A DNA stretch of 64,000 nucleotides, from assembly GCF_036014195.1 (NCBI RefSeq), contig NZ_CP107918.1:4836001-4900000 (forward strand). The letters run 5' to 3'. This stretch comes from Streptomyces sp. NBC_00442. GTDB lineage: Bacteria; Actinomycetota; Actinomycetes; Streptomycetales; Streptomycetaceae. Each line of letters begins with the position of its first letter. Positions within the stretch are counted from its first letter, which is position 1. This document shows positions 49,925 to 57,967 of the stretch, one piece after another. Position numbers and translations under genes: made by a program. The notes under the pieces are model-generated. The model saw only the letters and a program-made list of their open reading frames with translations, searched no databases and had not been told where the DNA came from.

Positions 49925-50979
49925 TGGCTACCACCTCCACGCGCACGGCGCTGTCCTCGGTCGACGACCATCTGGGCCCGGCCGACCAGCGCTTCTTCGG
50001 CCGTGGCTTCCGCCGCGTCGGATACGACATCGGCGACGTGCGGATCGCCGCCGCCGAGGACGGCGGGCTCCGCTCCGGCGCCACCGTCGGGGTGCGCTAC
50101 CCGGTCGACTGGTCCAAGAAGGCCGCGTCGGGTGACCTGCGCCCGCACTTCAGCACCATCGACGCCCTGGTCGTCGCCGCCCAGCTGACCGAGGTCTGCC
50201 TGGCCGGATCGGCCGACGGCGGCGCCGACCTGACGACGGCCTGGCTGCGCCGGGTACGGATCGGGGCCGGCGGCAAGCCGCAGGAGGACCTCGAAGGTCT
50301 GGCGGCGAGCGCCGTGCGACGCGGCGTCGGCCCGGTCGAGGACGCCGCGGGCGAGCCCGCCCCCGGGCTGAGCGCCTCCGTCTTCGACTGTGCCATCGGC
50401 GCCATGCGCGTCCAGTGCGAGGTCGTCCACCCCAGCCTGCGGCCGGTCCCGGGCGAACGGCGCTTCGCGCACCCCGACGATCTCCTCGGCCCGGCCGCCG
50501 ACCGCTACTTCGGCACGGGGTTCACGGCCAGGCGCCAGCACGTCCGTGACGTCGAGGTCGACCAGGCCGGCCTCGGCGCCACCGCCCGCCTCACCCTGGC
50601 ACCCGACGGCCCGCAGCCGCGCACACCGGCCGGCATCGCGGCCGCCCACCAGCCGTCGGTGTCCATGGTGGACGCCTTCGTCACCGCACTCCAGCTCGCC
50701 CAGGTGATGCTCTACGAACACGACGGCGTACGCCGCCAGGACAGCAACACCCTGTGGATGCGGCAGACCGTCATGTCGGCCGGGCACCCGGAGCGCATCG
50801 GCGCCGACGGCGTGCCCGTCACCACCCGGCTGGCCGCGCTCGACCTGCTCCGCATGCGCGGCGCCACCTGGCGCACGCTCGACGTGCTGGGCGAGATGGC
50901 CGGCATCCGGCTGAAGTCGTCGGTCACCCACCAACTCCCCGAAGGGCACCGCCTCGTGCCCCACACCTCGGCGCACTGA
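49924..50979 (+). CDS. AvrD family protein (syringolide/MmyD-like condensing enzyme)
   Basis: The 351-residue protein has the AvrD opening SVDDHLGPADQRFFGRGFRRVGYDIGDVRI and RYPVDWSKK...LRPHFSTIDALVVAAQLTEVCL. A second, clearly related block starts near 182: DDLLGPAADRYFGTGFTARRQHVRDVEV... and SVSMVDAFVTALQLAQVMLYEHDG. The internal duplication suggests a double hotdog like AfsA. AvrD of Pseudomonas syringae directs synthesis of syringolides from a beta-ketoacyl chain and a pentulose; MmyD of the methylenomycin cluster is of this family. With the KASIII and ACP genes next to it, it most likely condenses a beta-ketoacyl-ACP with a sugar phosphate. Confidence 0.86.
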   Translation: MATTSTRTALSSVDDHLGPADQRFFGRGFRRVGYDIGDVRIAAAEDGGLRSGATVGVRYPVDWSKKAASGDLRPHFSTIDALVVAAQLTEVCLAGSADGGADLTTAWLRRVRIGAGGKPQEDLEGLAASAVRRGVGPVEDAAGEPAPGLSASVFDCAIGAMRVQCEVVHPSLRPVPGERRFAHPDDLLGPAADRYFGTGFTARRQHVRDVEVDQAGLGATARLTLAPDGPQPRTPAGIAAAHQPSVSMVDAFVTALQLAQVMLYEHDGVRRQDSNTLWMRQTVMSAGHPERIGADGVPVTTRLAALDLLRMRGATWRTLDVLGEMAGIRLKSSVTHQLPEGHRLVPHTSAH

Positions 50980-51005
50980 CGCCCACCATCCCCAAGGAGA
51001 GTGAC

Positions 51006-52007
51006 ATGACGCGAACGGCAGTGGTCGCCGGCCTCGGCGGGACCGTACCTCCCCGTGTGGTGACCAACGACGAGCTCGCCAAGCGGCTCGACACCTCGGA
51101 CGAATGGATCCGCAGCAGGACCGGCATCTCCCAGCGCCATGTGATCGACCCCGGCATGACCACCAGCGACCTGGCCGCGGAGGCGGGGCTGCGGGCGCTC
51201 AAGAGCGCGGGCGCCGAGAGCGTCGACCTGGTCGTCGTCGCCACCACCACCCCCGACCGGCCCTGCCCGGCCACCGCCCCGACGGTGGCGACCCGCATGG
51301 GCCTCACCGATGTGCCGGCCTTCGACATCGCGGCCGTCTGCTCGGGATTCGTCTACGCCCTCCAGGTCGGCACCGCCGCGATCGTGGCCGGATTCGCCGA
51401 CCGCGTCCTGGTCGTCGGTGCCGAGTCCTTCAGCACCCTGCTCGATCCCGACGACCGCACCACCGCCGCCATCTTCGGCGACGGAGCGGGCGCGGTGGTC
51501 CTGCGGGCCGGGGAGGAGCACGAGCCGGGCGCGATCCGTGACTTCCACCTCGCGAGCGACGGCAGCCAGGCCGACCTGATCACCGTCCGCGGCGGCGGCG
51601 CCGAGCAGCGCGCGAGCGGCCGTCCGCTGCGCGTGGAGGACACGTACTTCCGGATGGAGGGCAAGTCGGTCTTCTTCGCCGCGGTGCGCAGCATGGCCGA
51701 GTCGTCGCGGACCGTCCTGGCCAGGACCGGCTGGGACATCGACGACGTGGACCGGCTGGTCGGGCACCAGGCGAACGTCCGGATCCTGCACGCGGTCGCC
51801 GACCGGCTCGGCCTCGACCCGGAGCGCGCCCTGGTCAACATCGACCAGGTGGGCAACACCTCCGCCGCCTCCATTCCGCTCGCCCTGGTCGACGGCACGG
51901 CCGACGGCACGCTGAAGCCCGGCGACCGGATCCTGCTCACCGCCTTCGGCGGCGGAGCGACCTGGGGCTCCGCAACCCTGACCTGGCCCGAGCTGCAACT
52001 CGCCTGA
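51006..52007 (+). CDS. Ketoacyl-ACP synthase III (FabH/MmyC-like)
   Basis: The 333-residue condensing enzyme has the intact KASIII triad: Cys112 in IAAVCSGF, His254 in LVGHQAN and Asn284 in VGNTSAAS. GDGAGAVVLRAG and the C-terminal LLTAFGGGATWGSATLTW are also typical. It should join an acyl-CoA starter with malonyl-ACP to give a beta-ketoacyl-ACP, probably on the carrier encoded next. An AAGGAGAG site precedes the ATG. In the context of AvrD and a free-standing ACP it supplies the diketide for the key condensation, as MmyC does in methylenomycin biosynthesis. Confidence 0.9.
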   Translation: MTRTAVVAGLGGTVPPRVVTNDELAKRLDTSDEWIRSRTGISQRHVIDPGMTTSDLAAEAGLRALKSAGAESVDLVVVATTTPDRPCPATAPTVATRMGLTDVPAFDIAAVCSGFVYALQVGTAAIVAGFADRVLVVGAESFSTLLDPDDRTTAAIFGDGAGAVVLRAGEEHEPGAIRDFHLASDGSQADLITVRGGGAEQRASGRPLRVEDTYFRMEGKSVFFAAVRSMAESSRTVLARTGWDIDDVDRLVGHQANVRILHAVADRLGLDPERALVNIDQVGNTSAASIPLALVDGTADGTLKPGDRILLTAFGGGATWGSATLTWPELQLA

Positions 52008-52118
52008 TCCGTACGGAAGGTGGTCCGTGCCACCGGCCCGCGGTCCCCAACACCCTTACCCCATAAGCCCTTTGTGCGGCTTTCCCGGATGTTCCGGCAC
52101 GACCCCGAGGTGGGACAG

Positions 52119-52361
52119 ATGAACGACACCCTGATGAGTCAGATCGTCGAGATCCTGACCGAGAAGTTCGAGATACCGGCCGAGGACGCGACCCCGCAGA
52201 CGGTCTTCGACGACCTGGGCGTGGACTCCCTCGCCCTGCTCGAAATGTCGCTGATCCTGGAGAAGCGGCTCGGCATCTCCATCGCGGAAGGCGTCCTCGA
52301 ATCGGGCCAGACCATCCAGCAGGCGGCCGGGGCGCTCGACGTCCTGGGCGCGGCGGCCTGA
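52119..52361 (+). CDS. Acyl carrier protein
   Basis: The 80-residue free-standing ACP is a four-helix protein with the phosphopantetheine site Ser37 in FDDLGVDSLALLEMSLILEKRLG. The flanks (MSQIVEILTEKFEIPAEDATPQT) match pathway-specific ACPs more than the fatty-acid AcpP, which has DSL-DTVELVMALEEEF. GAGGTGGGAC precedes the ATG. Lying directly after KASIII, it is probably the carrier on which the beta-ketoacyl chain is built and presented to the AvrD-family enzyme. The phosphatase gene follows after 23 bases. Confidence 0.9.
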   Translation: MNDTLMSQIVEILTEKFEIPAEDATPQTVFDDLGVDSLALLEMSLILEKRLGISIAEGVLESGQTIQQAAGALDVLGAAA

Positions 52362-52384
52362 TCGGGCGGGGGACCGGACACGCC

Positions 52385-53083
52385 ATGCGCATGATCCTGC
52401 TGCGCCACGGAGAGACCGGCCGCAACGCCGAGAACCGCTTCCAGGGCCAGTCGGACATCCCGCTCAACGAAGCGGGCGTCCGGCAGGCCGAGCGGGTGGC
52501 GCGCTCCCTCGACCCCGCCCGATGGACCGCCGTCTACTCCTCGACCCTGGACCGGGCCGTCCGGACCGCCGAACCGATCGCCGAAAACCTGCGGGTGCCG
52601 CACTTCCGCTTCGAAGCCCTGCGCGAACGCGACCTCGGCGAACTCGACGGCCTCGACCGGGCCGCGTACGCCCGGCGCTACCCCGCCCGGATGCGGCGAC
52701 TGCTGACCGACCCCTTCTACGCACCCGAGGGCGGGGAGACCGGGGCGGCCGCGCGGTCCCGCTTCAGCCAGGGCCTGCGGCGCATCGCCGAGGTCACCCG
52801 TGACGACCCCGCGCGGCCCGTCCTCGTGGTGACGCACGGCGGGGTGCTGCACCTGCTGGCCCGGTGGATCCTCGGTGAGCACGACACGCGGCGCGACATG
52901 ATCGGCAACTGCCGGGCGGCCGCACTCGACGTCGAGTGGAGCGCCGACGGCGCGCTGCGGGCGGACCTGCTGAGGTGGAACGTCGAGGCGTACGAGTGCG
53001 AGGGCCCGGCCCCGGCCCAGGGCAGCCCCCGGATCGCGCTGCCCCTCATGCCCGCCATCCCCATCCCGCGCGGAGCGGCCTGA
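52385..53083 (+). CDS. Histidine phosphatase family protein
   Basis: The 232-residue branch-1 histidine phosphatase (phosphoglycerate-mutase-like) has the phospho-acceptor His8 in LLRHGETGRN, Arg in YSSTLDRAVRTAEPIA, acid residue in LRERDLGELDG and the second His in VVTHGGVLHLLARWIL. This is the PhoE/CobC-like layout of small-molecule phosphatases. In this operon it is well placed to remove the phosphate left after an AvrD-type condensation with a sugar phosphate. That step is inferred. A Pro-rich C-terminal tail of about 30 residues is unusual. Confidence 0.87.
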   Translation: MRMILLRHGETGRNAENRFQGQSDIPLNEAGVRQAERVARSLDPARWTAVYSSTLDRAVRTAEPIAENLRVPHFRFEALRERDLGELDGLDRAAYARRYPARMRRLLTDPFYAPEGGETGAAARSRFSQGLRRIAEVTRDDPARPVLVVTHGGVLHLLARWILGEHDTRRDMIGNCRAAALDVEWSADGALRADLLRWNVEAYECEGPAPAQGSPRIALPLMPAIPIPRGAA

Positions 53084-53196
53084 CCGGCCCGCCCCACCCG
53101 CCGGCGGGCCACCCGCCGGCACGCCCCGCACCATGCGTCGGCCCGCCACGTCCGCCGCCCCACCCGCCGACCGACCCTCGAAGGAAACCCATCCCC

Positions 53197-53505
53197 ATGA
53201 CCCTTCAGATCACCGTCCTGTTCGACGTCCTGCCCGACCGGATCGACTCCATCGCACCGGCCTTCGCCGAACTCGCCGAGCACACCCGCCGCGAAGCGGG
53301 CGCCCTGCGCTTCGACGCGTTCCTCTCGGAGAGCCGCGAGAACACCGTCGTGCTGATCGAGGAGTGGACCGACCAGGACGCCATCGACCAGCACATGAAG
53401 CAGCCCTATACCCAGGACTTCCTCGACCGGTCCACCGGCGCCTTCGCCCGGCCCGCCGAGGTCCACCGGATGCGTCTGCTCGACGGGGCCGGAGCCGGCC
53501 GGTGA
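53197..53505 (+). CDS. Antibiotic biosynthesis monooxygenase (ABM) domain protein
   Basis: The 102-residue ferredoxin-like ABM protein reads MTLQITVLFDVLPDRIDSIAPAFAELAEHTRREAGALRFDAFLSESRENTVVLIEEWTDQDAIDQHM. The REAGALRFDAF and EEWTDQDAIDQHM segments are the family signature. Members are cofactor-free monooxygenases acting on phenols or enols, or dimeric isomerase-like helpers in polyketide clusters. AAGGAAA precedes the ATG; the stop overlaps the GTG of the flavin monooxygenase gene, so these two oxygen-handling proteins are co-translated. Confidence 0.86.
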   Translation: MTLQITVLFDVLPDRIDSIAPAFAELAEHTRREAGALRFDAFLSESRENTVVLIEEWTDQDAIDQHMKQPYTQDFLDRSTGAFARPAEVHRMRLLDGAGAGR

Positions 53506-55124
53506 GCGAGCGGACGCCACGGGTCCTCGTCGTCGGCGCCGGGCCCGTCGGCCTGGTGCTCGCCGCCGAACTGCTGCGCCACGACGTCCAGGTCGACCTG
53601 ATCTCCAAGACCCGCCGCGAGAGCCCGCACTCACGGGCCACCATCCTGTGGCCGCGGATCCTGGAACTCCTCGACCGCATCGGAGTGGCCCGCAAACTGG
53701 TCGAGGACGGGCACTACTTCGACCAGATGAACTACTACTCCAACAAGAAGATGATCGGGCGCGTCCGCTTCGACCGGCTGCGCGGCGTGGGCTATCCCTT
53801 CGCCATCACCATCCCGCAGTGGCGCACCGAGGCGATCCTCGAGTCGCATCTGACCTCGCTCGGCGGCACCGTCCACTACGACCGCACGCTCGTCGGCGGC
53901 ACCCAGCTGCCGGCCGGCGTCGCATGCGAGGTACGGGGCCCCGACGGCGAGGTCACCCACCAGGTCTACGACTGGGTGGTGGGCACCGACGGCTACAACA
54001 GCACCGTCCGTGAGGTGTTCGGTTTCGAGTTCGCCGGCCGTACGATGCGCACCCGGCTCGCCATCACCGACGCCGAGATCGTCGGCGAAGTCACCAGCAG
54101 CGAGGCCGCGTACTACCTGACGAGGACCGGGAACATGGTCCTCGCGCCGCTCGGCGGCGGGATCTTCCGCGTCGGCGCCAGCGTGCCCGACGGCTATCAC
54201 GGCGACACCCCGGACCGCTCCTTCTTCGAACGCCTCCTGGCCCAACGGGTCCCAGGACAAAGGAGATTGGGCGAGATGAAGTTCAGCGGGATCTTCACCG
54301 CGCACGTCCGCTCGGCCGGTACCTACCGGCGCGGCCGGGTCTTCCTCGCCGGGGACTCCGCGCACGCCATGAGCCCGTCCGGGGCGCAGGGCCTGAACAC
54401 CGGCATCCAGGACGCCGTCAACCTCGGCTGGAAGCTGGCCGGCGTCGCCGCGGGCCGCTACCGGTCCGAGCTGCTCGACAGTTACGACCCCGAGCGCCGC
54501 CCCGCGGTCGAGGAGGTGGCCGGGCTCTCCACGCGCCTCGCGCGGGTCGGCCTGTACTCCAAGCTCCATCAGACCGTGGCGCGGGACGCCGCCTACCGGC
54601 TCGGCTCCACCACCCAGCTCTTGGAGAACGTGCTGGCACCGCGGCTCGCCCAGCTCGACACCCACTACGGTGCGCGGCCGAGGCGCCGCTCGCTCACCGT
54701 GGGCGAACGGCTGCCGCTCGGCTGGCGCGCGTCGGACATCACGCCGGTGCTCGCCGTCGACCAGTTCACCGTGCTGCTGTGGCCGGGCCAGGAGTACCGC
54801 CACGAGCGGTGGACCGCGGCCGTGGAACGGCTGCGCCGGGGCGTGAGCGGCGTCGCCGTGCGCGACCTCGGCGGCCGCCCGCCGGGACCGCTCCTCGCGA
54901 AGCTCGGCAAGCGGGCGACGGCCCTGGTCGTACGCCCCGACGGCCACCTGGACGCCCTCGTGGACCTCGACGAGAACGCCCCCGACGCCAACGTGCGTGC
55001 GGTGAAAGGCCGGTTGGCCCGCCACCTCACCACCGCCGCGGCCGGTGTCACCGCGGCGGGTACCACCGCGACCCCCGCCGCCGCGACCACCGCGGACGAC
55101 GCGGTCGTGAACGCCCCCGCCTGA
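53502..55124 (+). CDS. FAD-dependent monooxygenase (PheA/TfdB, group A)
   Basis: The 540-residue flavoprotein has the FAD motif VLVVGAGPVGLVLAAELLRHDVQVDLI, the conserved SRATILWPRILELLDRIG, the DG-type segment VVGTDGYNSTVREVF, and the GD motif FLAGDSAHAMSPSGAQGLNTGIQDAVNLGWKLAG. A C-terminal thioredoxin-like domain (about 395-500) follows, then a low-complexity Ala/Thr tail. Group A enzymes hydroxylate or epoxidise activated rings or enones with NAD(P)H; MmyO of the methylenomycin pathway is a flavin monooxygenase with an epoxidation role. GTG at 53502 overlaps the ABM gene stop (GTGA). Confidence 0.88.
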   Translation: MSERTPRVLVVGAGPVGLVLAAELLRHDVQVDLISKTRRESPHSRATILWPRILELLDRIGVARKLVEDGHYFDQMNYYSNKKMIGRVRFDRLRGVGYPFAITIPQWRTEAILESHLTSLGGTVHYDRTLVGGTQLPAGVACEVRGPDGEVTHQVYDWVVGTDGYNSTVREVFGFEFAGRTMRTRLAITDAEIVGEVTSSEAAYYLTRTGNMVLAPLGGGIFRVGASVPDGYHGDTPDRSFFERLLAQRVPGQRRLGEMKFSGIFTAHVRSAGTYRRGRVFLAGDSAHAMSPSGAQGLNTGIQDAVNLGWKLAGVAAGRYRSELLDSYDPERRPAVEEVAGLSTRLARVGLYSKLHQTVARDAAYRLGSTTQLLENVLAPRLAQLDTHYGARPRRRSLTVGERLPLGWRASDITPVLAVDQFTVLLWPGQEYRHERWTAAVERLRRGVSGVAVRDLGGRPPGPLLAKLGKRATALVVRPDGHLDALVDLDENAPDANVRAVKGRLARHLTTAAAGVTAAGTTATPAAATTADDAVVNAPA

Positions 55125-55240
55125 CCCGGCGCCGGCCCCCGACTCGACCCGTTCGACCCGTTCGACCCGTGGCAGCGCCCCTGCTCGCCACCCGTCGACC
55201 CATCCGTCACCCCGTACCGACTCCCAGCAAGGAACCCGAC

Positions 55241-55792
55241 ATGACCAGCCGCGTCACCCTCACCGAAGTCGCCGACATGACGCCCGAGCAGCAGGCCGTC
55301 TACGAGAAGTTCCAGTCGAACCTGACCCGCGCCCTCCTGCTGACCAAGGGGTCGGCGGCGCCCCACCTCGCCCTCGGCGGGTCCTTCACCGTGGGGCTGC
55401 TCAGCCTGCTCGACCGGGAAGTGATCGTGCTCCGCGTCGCGAAGCTGCGGGACAGCGAGTTCGAGCGGCTCCTGCACTACCCGCTCGCCCTGAAGGCGGG
55501 GCTGAGCGAGGCCGAGATCCACGCCATCGAGGAGGGGCTCTTCGACGAACTGCCGCCGTCCCGCGCGGCGCTCGTCCGCTACGTCGACGACCTGATGCTC
55601 CTGCACAAGGCCGGCGAGGAAGCGTACTGGGCGCTGCGCGAGCACTACTCGCAGAACGAGATCGCCGAGGTGACCCACCTCGCCGGACACAGCGCGATGA
55701 CGGCCATGTACCTGGCCAGCCTGGAGATCCCGCTGGACGAGGGCGTCGCCTCGTGGGGCCGGCTGACCGAGGTCCAGGGCTCGGCCGCCTGA
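55241..55792 (+). CDS. Carboxymuconolactone decarboxylase/AhpD-like protein lacking Cys pair
   Basis: This 183-residue all-helical protein is of the CMD/AhpD superfamily: LDREVIVLRVAKLRDSEFERLLHYPLALKAGLSEAEIHAIEEG and YVDDLMLLHKAGEEAYWALREHYSQNEIAEVTHLAGHSAMTAMYLASL. The CxxC peroxidase pair of AhpD is absent, and no cysteine appears at all, so it is not a peroxidase. It probably acts as an isomerase, lactonase or decarboxylase, or as a helper, as CMD-like proteins do in several antibiotic clusters. AAGGAA precedes the ATG. Confidence 0.8.
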   Translation: MTSRVTLTEVADMTPEQQAVYEKFQSNLTRALLLTKGSAAPHLALGGSFTVGLLSLLDREVIVLRVAKLRDSEFERLLHYPLALKAGLSEAEIHAIEEGLFDELPPSRAALVRYVDDLMLLHKAGEEAYWALREHYSQNEIAEVTHLAGHSAMTAMYLASLEIPLDEGVASWGRLTEVQGSAA

Positions 55793-55927
55793 CCGGCCCC
55801 ACGAAACAGGGCGGCCGGGCCCCTCCGAGCGCCCGGTCCATCTCACCCCCCGCCGGACCGGGCGCATGGCCCGGCCGCCCGACCCGCCGGCGACGGCGAC
55901 AGCACACGGCGCAACGGAAGGAAGAGC

Positions 55928-56908
55928 GTGGAGTACGCACGGCTGGGAACGTCCGGCCTGAAGGTGTCGCGGCTGGCGCTGGGATGCATGAGCTACGGCG
56001 AGCCCGGCCGCGGCACCCACCCGTGGTCGCTGCCGGAGGAGGAGAGCCTTCCGTTCATCGCGCAGGCGCTCGACCTCGGCATCAACTTCTTCGACACGGC
56101 GAACATCTACTCGCTCGGCAGCAGCGAGCAGATCCTCGGCCGCGCCCTGAAGAAGCTGGCCAGGCGCGAGGACGTGGTCGTCGCGACCAAGGTGTACGAG
56201 TCCCTCGACGCGGGCCCGCGCTCGGGCGGCCTGTCCCGGGGCGCGATCATGCGGGAGGTCGACGCCAGCCTCGCTCGCCTCGGCACCGACTACATCGACC
56301 TCTACATCGTTCACCGCTGGGACTACGAGACCCCGATCGAAGAGACGATGAAGGCCCTGCACGACCTGGTGACGGCGGGCAAGGTCCGCTACATCGGGGC
56401 CTCGTCGATGCACACCTGGCAGTTCGTCAAGGCGCAGTACACCGCCGATCTGCACGGCTGGACGCGCTTCGTGAGCATGCAGAACCACTACAACCTCATC
56501 AACCGCGAGGAAGAGCGGGAGATGCTGCCGTACTGCCTCGACGAGGGGATCGGCGTGACGCCGTGGAGCCCGCTCGCCCGGGGCCGGCTCACCAGGGACT
56601 GGGACGAGACGTCCGCGCGGACCGCGGGCGACCCCATCCAGGACCGGTTCTACGGGCCGACCGAGCGGGCCGACCGCGCGGTCGCCCAGGTGGTCGCCGA
56701 CATCGCCGCGGAGCGGGGCATCCCGCGGGCGCGGGTGGCGCTCGCCTGGGTGCTGCGGCGGCCCGAGGTCACCGCGCCGGTCATCGGCGCGACCAAGGAG
56801 CACCACCTGACGGACGCCGTGGCGGCCCTCGACGTGGTGCTCGACAACAGCGAACTCGCCCGCCTGGACGCGCACTACGTGCCGCACCGGGTCGTGGAAT
56901 ACGTATAG
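55928..56908 (+). CDS. Aldo/keto reductase (cluster)
   Basis: The 326-residue AKR has the tetrad Asp/Tyr in INFFDTANIYSLGSS, Lys in VVVATKVYE, His in DLYIVHRWDYETPIEE, and the NADPH-binding end VTAPVIGATKEHHLTDAVAAL. It resembles yeast AAD-type/YajO-like reductases that act on aldehydes. GGAAGGAAGAGC precedes a GTG start at 55928. It lies inside the plus-strand biosynthetic run between the CMD-like protein and the second KASIII-like gene, so it is probably a pathway reductase for an aldehyde or ketone. Confidence 0.87.
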   Translation: MEYARLGTSGLKVSRLALGCMSYGEPGRGTHPWSLPEEESLPFIAQALDLGINFFDTANIYSLGSSEQILGRALKKLARREDVVVATKVYESLDAGPRSGGLSRGAIMREVDASLARLGTDYIDLYIVHRWDYETPIEETMKALHDLVTAGKVRYIGASSMHTWQFVKAQYTADLHGWTRFVSMQNHYNLINREEEREMLPYCLDEGIGVTPWSPLARGRLTRDWDETSARTAGDPIQDRFYGPTERADRAVAQVVADIAAERGIPRARVALAWVLRRPEVTAPVIGATKEHHLTDAVAALDVVLDNSELARLDAHYVPHRVVEYV

Positions 56909-56931
56909 GTGAAGAGGTAGGTGGAGAAGCC

Positions 56932-57879
56932 ATGGGAATAGCAGACTTCGCGATCGAGATGGCGAGCGGAAAGCGCAGCGTCGACGAGGTGGCCCGCGAG
57001 TCCGGATACGGGCTCGACAAGCTTGCCACCATTCTCCCCTCGGGGAAGTTCTCCGTGCTGGCCGGCGACGAGAGTTCCTGGAGTCTCGGCCGGGACGCCG
57101 CGAAGCGGGTCCTCGCGAGAAACGCGGTGCCGGCCGAGGAGATCGGTCTCGTCATCTACGCGGGATCCAGCGAGTGGGGCAGGCCGTTCTGGTCTCCCGC
57201 CGCGAAGATCGCCCTGGAACTGGGCATCGAGAACGCGCACTGCTACGAGCTGTCGAACTTCTGCAACGCGGGGCTCGCCGCGGTGCGGATCGCCGACAAC
57301 CAGGTGAAGGCGGGCGTCCACAGGTACGCCCTCGTCATCGTCGCCGACCGCCTCAGCGAACTCGTCGACTACGGCACCGGCCACATCGAGCTGTTCAACT
57401 TCGCCGACGGCTCCGCGGCGGTGCTCGTGTCCGCCGCGTCGCGCTACGAGGTGCTGGGCTCGGCCATGCGGACCGACCCCACCTGGGTGGACTCGTACTA
57501 CGGCACGATCAAGAACAACGAGGTGAAGGTCGAACGCGGCAACAAGGGCGAGGGTCTCAGCGACGCCTTCATCGACAACTTCACCTCGCTGACCCGCACG
57601 GTGCTCTCCGACATCGGCCGCTCGATGGACGAGGTCGCGTATGTCCTGGTCACCCACGGAAACCGCGACACGCACCGCCAATACCTCGACGCGCTGGGCG
57701 TCTCGTGGGACCGGAGCGTCTTCCTTTACGAGGAGGACGGACACCTGGGCGGCGTGGACCCGCTGCTCGCTCTGGAGGTTCTCGAACGCGAAGGGCGCCT
57801 CAAGACGGGGGACTTGGTGCTGATGGCGACGGCGGGATCGGGATTCACCTGGGGAGTGACCGCGGTCGAGACCGTCTGA
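56932..57879 (+). CDS. KASIII-like enzyme with His in place of active-site Asn
   Basis: The 315-residue thiolase-fold protein has nucleophile Cys111 (CYELSNFCNAGLAA) and His242 (YVLVTHGNRD). At the third catalytic position it reads G-H271-LGGVDPLLALE where KASIII enzymes have GN (the spacing H242 to 271 is 29, as against 30 in the normal enzyme at 51006). Oxyanion-type GSGFTWG at the end is retained. Loss of Asn argues against normal decarboxylative condensation; KASIII-like acyltransferases (CerJ/DpsC type) and thioester-modifying enzymes are alternatives. GTGGAGAAGCC precedes the ATG. It is the last gene of the plus-strand biosynthetic run. Confidence 0.84.
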   Translation: MGIADFAIEMASGKRSVDEVARESGYGLDKLATILPSGKFSVLAGDESSWSLGRDAAKRVLARNAVPAEEIGLVIYAGSSEWGRPFWSPAAKIALELGIENAHCYELSNFCNAGLAAVRIADNQVKAGVHRYALVIVADRLSELVDYGTGHIELFNFADGSAAVLVSAASRYEVLGSAMRTDPTWVDSYYGTIKNNEVKVERGNKGEGLSDAFIDNFTSLTRTVLSDIGRSMDEVAYVLVTHGNRDTHRQYLDALGVSWDRSVFLYEEDGHLGGVDPLLALEVLEREGRLKTGDLVLMATAGSGFTWGVTAVETV

Positions 57880-57908
57880 CGAACGGGAACGCGAACACGA
57901 ACGCATCC

Positions 57909-57967
57909 CCCGCATATGAAGGTGCCCGCCCGGTCGATTCGACCGGGCGGGCACCTTCATATGCGGG
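57909..57967. terminator. 29-bp-arm perfect palindrome terminator
   Basis: Two perfect 29-base arms around a single central base (57938) form an exceptionally long hairpin between the convergent KASIII-like and XRE genes, directly abutting the XRE stop at 57968. It probably ends both transcripts and marks the right end of the biosynthetic run. Confidence 0.92.
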
